A stretch of DNA of 17,610 nucleotides from Desulfobacterales bacterium. Its GTDB lineage: Bacteria; Desulfobacterota; Desulfobacteria; Desulfobacterales; C00003106. Below the pieces are notes generated by a model that searched no databases, had not been told where the DNA came from, and saw only the letters and a program-made list of their open reading frames with translations. The DNA is taken from positions 1 through 17,610 of the forward strand of contig JAUVFC010000006.1 of assembly GCA_030594505.1 (NCBI GenBank), written 5' to 3'. The translations under genes and the position numbers were made by a program. Each line of letters opens with the position of its first letter. The stretch's first letter is position 1. This document shows, in pieces, positions 7,127 to 13,631 of this stretch.

Positions 7127-7202
7127 AACGGGTTATATGACTTTTAGCCTTAACATTAATTATACTGAAAAAATCGCTTTTTTGACCAAACTATAACCCG
7201 TT
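7127..7202 (-). promoter_or_regulatory. ompA promoter enclosed by an 11-bp inverted repeat
   Basis: On the minus strand a perfect -10 TATAAT (7159-7164) has a weak -35 TTGGTC at 7184-7189 (19-nt spacer) or TGGTCA at 7183-7188 (18 nt). The inverted repeat AACGGGTTATA/TATAACCCGTT (7127-7137, 7192-7202) brackets the promoter, placing one arm just upstream of the -35 and the other about 15 nt into the transcript. The arms could be operator half-sites or form a stem. Confidence 0.5.
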
Positions 7203-7221
7203 GTTTTATTTTCGGCCCAAA

Positions 7222-7926
7222 TCACGAAAAACTTAATTTTTTTGTCTTGTAAGTAATGGCTTCCGCTACCTTCAGGTCTTCCGGCGCGGTGATCTTGATA
7301 TTTCCGGGATCCCCTTCAATCACGTGAACTTCAATCCCCAGGCGCTCAACGAGCGCCGCGTCATCTGTCCCCTTAAATTGTTCTTTTCGGGCCGCCTCAT
7401 GCGCTCTCATGATAAGATCGTATTGAAATGTCTGGGGGGTCTGGGCCATCCACACCTGATCACGGGAAAGGGTCTTCTGTATCGCGTTATCTTTTACAAC
7501 CTTTAACGTATCTTTTACAGGGACCGCGGCAATGCAGGCGCCGTATTTTTTGGCGCCCGCCACTGATTCGGCAATAAGGCGAGAGGAAACCAGGGGCCGG
7601 ACTCCGTCGTGGATAACTACGGTATCGCAATCGTCTCCCGCGGCCTTTAGCCCGTTATAGACTGATTCCCGGCGGACAGCGCCCCCTGAGACCAGTTGAA
7701 TGTTCTTCTTAAAATCAAAAGGATCTATGATCTTTTCCTGACGAAAGGAATGATCGGACTCCGGCAGGACCAGCACGATACGATCAATTTCAGGATTCTT
7801 ATCAAATACAGAAAGGGTATGGACAAGAACAGGGCGAGTGCCCAGGTTTCGGTATTGCTTCCGGGGACCATCCCCCATCCGCACCCCTTCTCCTGCGGCT
7901 ACAATGACGGCAACGACTTTTTTCAT
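7222..7926 (-). CDS. ispD: 2-C-methyl-D-erythritol 4-phosphate cytidylyltransferase
   Basis: IspD couples CTP to methylerythritol phosphate, the third step of the MEP isoprenoid pathway. The 234-aa length is typical. It shows the CTP-binding loop AAGEGVRMG (10-18) with the conserved K23, VSGGAVRRESVYNGL near 79-93, HDGVRPLVS (106-114) and the substrate-site region AQTPQTFQYDL near 160-170, followed by KGTDDAALVE. The ATG has no clear Shine-Dalgarno, but no alternative start fits because the Rossmann motif begins at residue 4. The usual partner ispF is not adjacent or fused. It lies 70 bp after the HPr-domain gene, across a heptamer array, and could be the last gene of the SUF-like unit. Confidence 0.96.
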   Translation of the reverse strand: MKKVVAVIVAAGEGVRMGDGPRKQYRNLGTRPVLVHTLSVFDKNPEIDRIVLVLPESDHSFRQEKIIDPFDFKKNIQLVSGGAVRRESVYNGLKAAGDDCDTVVIHDGVRPLVSSRLIAESVAGAKKYGACIAAVPVKDTLKVVKDNAIQKTLSRDQVWMAQTPQTFQYDLIMRAHEAARKEQFKGTDDAALVERLGIEVHVIEGDPGNIKITAPEDLKVAEAITYKTKKLSFS

Positions 7927-7938
7927 GCTTTGATAATG

Positions 7939-7993
7939 TCTGTCATCTGTTCTCTGTCATCTGTTCTCTGTTCTCTGTTCTCTGTCATCTGTT
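7939..7993. repeat. tandem heptamer array, unit TCTGTYA/TCTGTTC
   Basis: About eight consecutive 7-nt units (TCTGTCA, TCTGTTC) fill the spacer between the HPr-domain gene and ispD. The flanks (TAATG before, TATTTTATT after) match those of the array at 11275-11307, so the two are members of one dispersed family. Confidence 0.85.
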
Positions 7994-7996
7994 ATT

Positions 7997-9292
7997 TTAT
8001 TGCCTCAAATACAACAGTTCCCTTGGGAGCGGGATACCTTTTCCCATAGTGTCCTCACCGTAATTCACGCCGGCCAGTATTTTTATATCATTCAATGCCC
8101 TGACATCGCCTTCAAAGACAACCTTTTCGATCTCTTCTTTTGCTATCTTTCCGCCGGCCCACTGGATATCCAGAACGCTGCCGGCATCAAACCGATCTGT
8201 CCCCACACACAATTCCACCTCTCCGCCATAGTGCTGGACAATCTTGGCCACCAATAGGCTGGGGCGGCTGTGGAATCCCATTTGCACGGGGATCCCCACC
8301 TTGATAGAAGATCTCTCTATGTTCTCGTTCAGAACCTCTCTGGCAAGATCCTGTCCTGATGTAAGAAATTTGCACATATAATAAAGTCCGTAATTAACAA
8401 TACTGTCCAGGATCTGATCCACTCCCACCATCCCCATCAAACGATCTCCAACTACTTTATAAACATTTTTGTACCCCATCTCATAAAGATGGCGTTCGTA
8501 ATAGTGGAGAAGTCTGCCGGTCAATTCCATCAGATGCAGGACGACCGATATAGATCCTCGGAGGCGTTTGAGTTTAACTTTTCTAAACCTGAGAGCGCTT
8601 CTGTTTACATAGGTGTCGAATGAGGATTGCAGATTGTGCACCACCATTTCAAATCGGCGCATCTCTTCTTCATTGATACTGGAGGGAACGATGGTCTTTA
8701 TTTTTTCAATCGGATACGGTTCGTAAAATCCTAACATCTCAAAGTCTTTCACCACATTTAAAAACTTCGTGGTGATCCTGACGATATTTTTCTGCTCTTC
8801 GACCGTGTCCTGATCGTCAATGTCGAAATCAAATACCTGATCTGTGGATATTCCCGGGAAATCTTCCCATGAAAAGTTATCTGAAGGGATACGGATGTTA
8901 AGCCGCCCTGCTTCCTCTAAAGACGCAACGCTGATGTTGCGCAAAGATCTTATCAGAAATTTATGGGTCTTGAGCCCTCTTTCCTTGAAGTTCTTTTCCC
9001 CGTCCAATTCATAAAAAGGGACGCGGTTAAAGATATGTCTTTGAGAATAAGCAACCGCCGCAAGATTCCGCACGGAAGCCACTAATTCCCTGTAAAAATA
9101 CCAATCACTATTGTTCTTGGCCCCATGGAAGTCTAAGAAGTCCTCCAGCAATTTGGAGGTTGCGACCATTTCCGCATAGAGCCTTTTTGTAAAGGTCTCT
9201 CTAACAGGCTCCACATCAGACAGGTATTTGCAACACTTAAGATAACCGCGGGAAAATATGTCGATTTTTTCGTTGAAAATAGGGCTGTTCAT
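7997..9292 (-). CDS. 431-aa protein with uncharacterised N-terminal region and C-terminal HPr domain
   Basis: The C-terminal 95 residues look like an HPr phosphocarrier: GIPVQMGFHSRPS carries a histidine (H341) in the context of the PTS phosphorylation site GLHARP, and DAGSVLDIQ places a serine (S372) where HPr has its regulatory Ser46. The first 330 residues are largely helical and charged; I recognise no domain there. HPr alone is about 85-90 aa, so this is a fusion or a derived protein. A TTG 30 nt upstream (9322) is open but lies inside the previous gene; ATG 9292 follows the upstream TGA by one nucleotide, pointing to coupled translation. No enzyme I, HPr kinase or EII gene is in the window. 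A regulatory rather than sugar-transport role is an inference. Confidence 0.85.
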   Translation of the reverse strand: MNSPIFNEKIDIFSRGYLKCCKYLSDVEPVRETFTKRLYAEMVATSKLLEDFLDFHGAKNNSDWYFYRELVASVRNLAAVAYSQRHIFNRVPFYELDGEKNFKERGLKTHKFLIRSLRNISVASLEEAGRLNIRIPSDNFSWEDFPGISTDQVFDFDIDDQDTVEEQKNIVRITTKFLNVVKDFEMLGFYEPYPIEKIKTIVPSSINEEEMRRFEMVVHNLQSSFDTYVNRSALRFRKVKLKRLRGSISVVLHLMELTGRLLHYYERHLYEMGYKNVYKVVGDRLMGMVGVDQILDSIVNYGLYYMCKFLTSGQDLAREVLNENIERSSIKVGIPVQMGFHSRPSLLVAKIVQHYGGEVELCVGTDRFDAGSVLDIQWAGGKIAKEEIEKVVFEGDVRALNDIKILAGVNYGEDTMGKGIPLPRELLYLRQ

Positions 9293-9293
9293 A

Positions 9294-10505
9294 TCAAAAC
9301 ATATCTTTTTCACTTTCTGCAATAGCCGCGTCGAGTTCCTTTTTCAGGGAAGGTGGAAGACCTTCGATATCCACATTCAAGAATCCCCGAACAATCGTCG
9401 AAATTGCCGTTTCTTCGTCAAGCCCGCGCGCCATCAGGTATTCAATTTCTTCACGCGCGATCTTGCCGACAGCAGCCTCGTGGGACATTTCAACGCCGGC
9501 CACATGACCCTCCAACTCGGGAACGGCATGCATGAGACCATCTGACAAAATCAATCCTTTGCACTCTAAGTGCGCCTTTATGCCCGGATATTTCCCTACC
9601 AGGTTTCCACGGGCGATAATGACACCACCGGTGGTAATGGCCCGTGAAATGATTTCGGCCCGGGTTTCCGGCGCATTCAAAACAATACGGGAACCTATAT
9701 CCAAATGACTCCCGGTGGGAGCTACCAATACGCTGCTGAACCGGGCAACCGCCCCCTTGCCATTCAAGTAAGTCGTAGGGTACATCTGGAGTGTTCGTAC
9801 ATGTTTTAAGCTAATATAGTTCGATACCAGGACTCCTTCTTCTTCAACATACGCAACAGTTCGGGGACGTACTGCTACCTCCTCCCCCCAATTGTGTATC
9901 ATGGTAAAGGTCACCTTTGCTCCCTTTTTGATATAAAACTCTGATACCCCTATATGGAGCCCTGACACAACATGAGGAGCCGTGGCACAGCCTGTAATAA
10001 TGTGAAGCTCCGAACCTTCTTCGGCAATGACAATGTTGTGAACGTTCTGAGAGGAATCTTTCTTGGCGATGTAAAGACATGCTTGTATGGGATACTCCGT
10101 CTTAACGCCCGGCAGCGCCCGAATAAAATATCCTTCTGTCGGCTTAAGTTTTGCCTGGCGCGTGTATTTGTCAGTATCAGGATCAACCCCCTTCCAGAGG
10201 TATTTTTCCAGCCAATCATGCTTCTTGACAGCCCGGGAGATACCCATCACCTCAACGCCATCCTGTTTCGCCTTACAGTGCAAAACAGAGCTGTCTTTCT
10301 GTATGAAAGTTCCTATCCGCTCTTTTTCCACTGTATCTATGCCCACTCTTGACATCTGTTCAGCATCCGAGGTGTTTAACTCGGCAAGGTCATCAATATA
10401 AGAATGCTCTTCTAATCGATCCGTATACCGGTTCAGGTCAACATCCTGGTCAAGCGTGGGCGCCTCTGTTTCAGTATTTGCGGCCTTTTTATCTAATTTG
10501 TGCAT
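9294..10505 (-). CDS. sufB: SufB/SufD-family Fe-S cluster assembly scaffold, single-protein SUF type
   Basis: The 403-aa protein has the SufB/SufD right-handed beta-helix region from about 130 to 350 and pairs with the SufC-type ATPase encoded upstream. ECKGLIL places a cysteine (C315) where E. coli SufB has its essential Cys405, and SHEAAVGKIAREE (343 on) matches the SufB EHEA segment. It is shorter than E. coli SufB and is the only SufBD protein here, with no SufS, SufU or SufE. This matches the two-gene minimal arrangement described as SmsCB in anaerobes; that assignment is an inference. I chose ATG 10505 with GGAG 8 nt upstream; a GTG at 10514 is too close to that site. The gene overlaps sufC by 13 nt and the HPr-domain gene follows after 1 nt. 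Confidence 0.88.
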   Translation of the reverse strand: MHKLDKKAANTETEAPTLDQDVDLNRYTDRLEEHSYIDDLAELNTSDAEQMSRVGIDTVEKERIGTFIQKDSSVLHCKAKQDGVEVMGISRAVKKHDWLEKYLWKGVDPDTDKYTRQAKLKPTEGYFIRALPGVKTEYPIQACLYIAKKDSSQNVHNIVIAEEGSELHIITGCATAPHVVSGLHIGVSEFYIKKGAKVTFTMIHNWGEEVAVRPRTVAYVEEEGVLVSNYISLKHVRTLQMYPTTYLNGKGAVARFSSVLVAPTGSHLDIGSRIVLNAPETRAEIISRAITTGGVIIARGNLVGKYPGIKAHLECKGLILSDGLMHAVPELEGHVAGVEMSHEAAVGKIAREEIEYLMARGLDEETAISTIVRGFLNVDIEGLPPSLKKELDAAIAESEKDMF

Positions 10506-11251
10506 TGTACACACTCCTTATAGCCGAATTCCTCTATCCATTTCAGGATCTCCCGCGCATTCCTTCTGCAACAAATAACCCCGTCATAAAGGACCTGTCC
10601 CTTATCAGCAGTAATGTAGTCAAGAATATACCCGGTGTGTGTTATTACCAGAGCCGACTTGGCCTTTTTCTCTATAAGGTTTCTATGGCATTCGCCTTTT
10701 GGAGGCTCAAGCCTTCTTCCTAAAAGCCGGTTGATCGATTCGCCGACAAGTCTCATGTTTACCAGATCAACTCCTGATTCCGGTTCATCAAGCAAGACCA
10801 TCTCCGGCTCCTGCGCCATCAGTTGAAGAAGCTCACACCGTTTGATCTCCCCGCCTGAAAAATTTTCATTGACATCCCTGTCCAAAAATTCACTAAGGTT
10901 TAACGACGCCGCAAGCTGATCCACATCGGTCCCGGTATTCTTCCTGCATAATTCCACCATGGAACGCGTCTTTAAACCGTGAATCGTCGGAGGCCTTTGA
11001 AAGGAGACACCAATGCCGAGCGTTGCGCGTTCGTGGATCGGCATATGAGTAATATCCTGCCCTTTAAAGATAATCCTTCCGCCGGTGACATTGTATCCGG
11101 AAAAACCCATTATAGTCATCATAAGACTCGTCTTACCCGAACCGTTGGGTCCAAAGAGCACATAAGTCTCGCCGGGAGGGATTTCCAGATTTACATCTTT
11201 GAGGATCTCTTTTTCTCCAACCTCAACTCTTAGATTTTCAATTTGAAGCAT
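10493..11251 (-). CDS. sufC: SufC-type ABC ATPase of Fe-S cluster assembly
   Basis: This cytosolic ABC ATPase powers conformational change of the SufBD scaffold during Fe-S cluster assembly. At 252 aa it shows Walker A GPNGSGKT (34-41), a Q-loop in VSFQRPP near 83-88, signature FSGGE (131-135), Walker B MVLLDEPESGVD (151-162) and the switch histidine H205 in ITHTGYI. DEPESGVD is the SufC-like form seen in members paired with a single SufBD protein. Two cysteine clusters near the C-terminus (ICC at 226-228, ECVQC at 246-250) are unusual for a SufC, but their role is unknown. ATG has GGAGG with a 6-nt spacer. It begins 65 bp after rnpB, across a heptamer array. Confidence 0.92.
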   Translation of the reverse strand: MLQIENLRVEVGEKEILKDVNLEIPPGETYVLFGPNGSGKTSLMMTIMGFSGYNVTGGRIIFKGQDITHMPIHERATLGIGVSFQRPPTIHGLKTRSMVELCRKNTGTDVDQLAASLNLSEFLDRDVNENFSGGEIKRCELLQLMAQEPEMVLLDEPESGVDLVNMRLVGESINRLLGRRLEPPKGECHRNLIEKKAKSALVITHTGYILDYITADKGQVLYDGVICCRRNAREILKWIEEFGYKECVQCTN

Positions 11252-11274
11252 GACTTGCCTCCGTTTCGGTAATG

Positions 11275-11307
11275 TCTGTTATCTGTCATCTGTTATCTGT
11301 TATCTGT
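11275..11307. repeat. tandem heptamer array, unit TCTGTYA
   Basis: Four and a half 7-nt units (TCTGTTA, TCTGTCA, TCTGTTA, TCTGTTA, TCTGT) lie between rnpB and sufC. Unit and flanks match the array at 7939-7993. Confidence 0.8.
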
Positions 11308-11316
11308 ATTTTATTT

Positions 11317-11702
<386 letters not shown>

Positions 11703-11714
11703 AAATTTGATGGT

Positions 11715-11750
11715 TTCGTAAAAAGTCGTTCACGAAAGACTTTTTACGAA
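11715..11750. repeat. small hairpin with TTCGTAAAAAGTC arms
   Basis: The arms are 17 nt (TTCGTAAAAAGTCGTTC against GAAAGACTTTTTACGAA) with one mismatch and a 2-nt loop. The repeat includes the stop codon of the zinc-ribbon gene (11744-11746) and ends 12 nt before the rnpB 5' end. It is related to the termini of the 1844-2036 element. Confidence 0.75.
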
Positions 11751-12469
11751 GTCTTCAAACTTTCTTCTTTGCAATATATCATTATACGCCGACAGTTCGG
11801 GCAAAGTTTTATGGAATCGAACTTTTGTAACTCATTATAGATCTGCGCAGGAATATTCATATTGCAACCATGGCAGACAGCATTATTAACACGAGCAACC
11901 GCCAATGTTCTTCCATTTTTTTGTATCTGATCGTATCTTCTTACAAGCTCTTCATCAATCTTCCCGACCAATTGGTTCCGGGTTTTCTTCCTGGAGGCTA
12001 ATTTCTGCTCATCCCGACGAATCTCTTTCTCAATCTCTGTTATTTGTGTTTTCAAGTCATCTTCACGTTCGGATATCTCTTTTTTCTTTTCAGCAAGCAC
12101 GGCATCGGCCTTTTCAATATCTTCCATGCACAACAACATCCTGTCTTCAATCTTTTTATTGGCCTTTTCAATAGCGGCGATCTCTTTTAACGCAGCTTTA
12201 TATTCTTTGTTCGACTTGATATTCATCAGGTTTTCTTTGCTTTTCCCAATTCTCGCCTCGCCTTCTTGTAGTTCGATTTCACAACTACGTCTTTCTTTTT
12301 CAAACTTATCCAGTTTGGCCGCCTCATCTTTTACTTTTTTCTCAAACGCAGTAAATTCAGCCTGCAATTTTTCGATCTTTAACGGTTCTTTGGTTATATT
12401 TTCTCGCAGTTGATCTATTTTGATGTCAATATCCTGTAGTTCCGCCAATAACTGAAATTGCTTTTCCAA
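11744..12469 (-). CDS. coiled-coil protein with C-terminal C4 zinc ribbon (CdsZ/FlgZ-like family)
   Basis: With the start used here the protein is 241 aa: a long heptad-rich coiled coil at about 1-180, then a C4 zinc ribbon with CHGC (C199, C202) and CPNC (C223, C226). This is the architecture of the zf-RING_7 family, often encoded next to Nif3 proteins; members include the flagellar/secretion-linked H. pylori HP0958. I infer nucleic-acid or protein binding, with no specific target. The frame stays open to an ATG at 12583, but those 38 residues are encoded by REP-like copy 2. A TTG at 12467-12469 has a perfect GGAGG (12475-12479) with a 5-nt spacer and starts directly at the coiled coil, so I chose it. 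The stop lies in a hairpin repeat; rnpB follows. Confidence 0.88.
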   Translation of the reverse strand: MEKQFQLLAELQDIDIKIDQLRENITKEPLKIEKLQAEFTAFEKKVKDEAAKLDKFEKERRSCEIELQEGEARIGKSKENLMNIKSNKEYKAALKEIAAIEKANKKIEDRMLLCMEDIEKADAVLAEKKKEISEREDDLKTQITEIEKEIRRDEQKLASRKKTRNQLVGKIDEELVRRYDQIQKNGRTLAVARVNNAVCHGCNMNIPAQIYNELQKFDSIKLCPNCRRIMIYCKEESLKTS

Positions 12470-12474
12470 AAAAA

Positions 12475-12479
12475 CCTCC
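12475..12479 (-). promoter_or_regulatory. Shine-Dalgarno GGAGG deciding a TTG start
   Basis: A perfect GGAGG lies 5 nt upstream of TTG at 12467-12469. It sets the start of the zinc-ribbon gene 114 nt downstream of the first in-frame ATG. Confidence 0.8.
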
Positions 12480-12502
12480 GTTAAACGTGTCCATCCGGAA
12501 AT

Positions 12503-12591
12503 GGTAGATTTTGTCCCGAGACAAGGCCGCACAAAGGTTTCTACTCCCGCCAGGGCGGGACGGAGAACGCAGTATCGGGGCAAAAGATGCC
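12503..12591. repeat. REP-like palindromic repeat, copy 2 (89 bp)
   Basis: This is the partner of 4394-4493, lacking 11 nt of that copy. It is enclosed by further imperfect inverted arms of 16 nt (12489-12504 and 12590-12605, 14 of 16 complementary), which extend the palindrome almost to the nif3 stop codon. It sits between nif3 and the zinc-ribbon gene in the same orientation relative to the upstream gene as copy 1. Confidence 0.85.
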
Positions 12592-12606
12592 GTTTCCGGT
12601 TGGACG

Positions 12607-13425
12607 CTAAATAATAGTAAAAGGATCTCTTTCTTTAGTATAAGGGATCACTTTCAGGTCCCAATCCCTTTCTAAAGCAGTCTTCTCCAAGATAGCAGCA
12701 AGTGCGGCTACGATCAGATGTTCTGAATGAAAATGTCCGATATCAATAAGCGCCTTCCCCGCCATTTCTGTCAGCCGGCCGTCATGATAATGAAGGTCGC
12801 CGCTTACATAAAGATCCGCTCCGCAAGCCAAAAAATCTTTTAATAGGCTCGAACCGCTCCCACAACACACACATACACGCTCTATAATAGCATCCGGCTT
12901 TCCGACAACCTTTATACTTTCTAATTGAAGTTCTTGTTTAACCTTTTCAGCAAATTTTTCTAAGCTCAATGGTTCCTTAAGATCGCCTATACGCCCCAAT
13001 CCCACATCAGCATTAGGAAAAGAGTCGGCCTGTACAGGCTTCAACACTTTTACATTGCGAAGTTTTAGCCGGCCGGACATAATATCATTGACACCGCCGG
13101 CACAGCTGTCCAGATTCGTATGAGCGGCATAGATCGCCAATCCATTTTTAACTGCTTCCCCTATGATATTTCCAGGATACAGATCAAGGTTCACACTCTT
13201 AACAGGATGAAAAATAAGAGGATGATGTGTAATCAACAGGTCAGCCCCTTGCGTACAGGCAGATAAAACCACGGTGGGTGTGGGGTCAAGGGCTATGATC
13301 ACTTTATTTACCGGCCGGTCAAGACTTCCTACTTGAAGACCGACATTATCCCATGACTCTGCAAGAGAACTGGGGGCCAGCTCTTCCATAACATCAATCA
13401 AATCCGATACTGTAACACTTATCAT
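12607..13425 (-). CDS. Nif3-like dinuclear metal centre hexameric protein
   Basis: This 272-aa member of the Nif3/YbgI/YqfO family forms toroidal hexamers with a dinuclear metal site; some are annotated GTP cyclohydrolase 1 type 2, but the physiological role is unclear. Metal-binding motifs are complete: THHPLIF (H67, H68), AHTNLD (H102, D106) and GHFHSEH (H231, E235). It is of the shorter type without the large YqfO insertion, though a segment around 125-190 may hold a small insert. The frame is open to 13458, but those 11 residues lie across a terminator; ATG 13425 begins at the fold (VSDLIDVMEELAP). No clear Shine-Dalgarno precedes it and only 8 nt separate it from the terminator U-tract, so how it is expressed is open. 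The zinc-ribbon gene is downstream. Confidence 0.93.
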   Translation of the reverse strand: MISVTVSDLIDVMEELAPSSLAESWDNVGLQVGSLDRPVNKVIIALDPTPTVVLSACTQGADLLITHHPLIFHPVKSVNLDLYPGNIIGEAVKNGLAIYAAHTNLDSCAGGVNDIMSGRLKLRNVKVLKPVQADSFPNADVGLGRIGDLKEPLSLEKFAEKVKQELQLESIKVVGKPDAIIERVCVCCGSGSSLLKDFLACGADLYVSGDLHYHDGRLTEMAGKALIDIGHFHSEHLIVAALAAILEKTALERDWDLKVIPYTKERDPFTII

Positions 13426-13433
13426 ATACAAAT

Positions 13434-13461
13434 AAAAAGGCGTGGCTAAGCAGGCCACACC
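13434..13461 (-). terminator. Rho-independent terminator after rpoD-tRNA
   Basis: On the minus strand GGTGTGGC pairs with GCCACGCC (8 bp, one G-U) around a 7-nt loop and is followed by TTTTT. The G-U pair would be a C-A mismatch on the plus strand, so it is directional. It lies about 90 nt after the tRNA 3' end and just before nif3. Confidence 0.8.
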
Positions 13462-13552
13462 TTTTCCCCGTTGAACGGCCCGCTTCTGAGAGGGGCCACG
13501 CTATCTGAATAGTTTTAGTTAGCCGACCTTTCCACATCTGAAATTCAAGGCA

Positions 13553-13625
13553 TGGGCCCACCTGGGTTCGAACCAGGGACCTACCGGTTATGAGCCGGTG
13601 GCTCTTCCAGCTGAGCTATGGGCCC
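13553..13625 (-). tRNA. tRNA with CAU anticodon (Ile2 or elongator Met)
   Basis: A 73-nt cloverleaf is clear: acceptor GGGCCCA/TGGGCCC, D arm GCTC...GAGC, anticodon stem ACCGG/CCGGT with loop CTCATAA, T arm CCTGG-TTCGAAC-CCAGG, discriminator A. The acceptor stem is fully paired, so it is not initiator tRNA. CAU can be elongator Met or, after lysidine modification, Ile2; the sequence alone does not settle this for me, with Ile2 slightly favoured by the GGCTCATAACCG arm. CCA is not encoded, unlike tRNA-Lys. It begins 6 nt after the rpoD stop codon. Confidence 0.95.
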
Positions 13626-13631
13626 AAATTT

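Larger units (their letters stand above)
6872..7221. other. gene-free spacer with MITE and ompA promoter
   Basis: The 350 bp between ispD and ompA hold, from the ompA side: the ompA ribosome binding site, the family A MITE-like element with its duplicated target, an 11-bp inverted repeat pair, and the inferred promoter between the two arms. No open frame here looks real. Confidence 0.7.
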
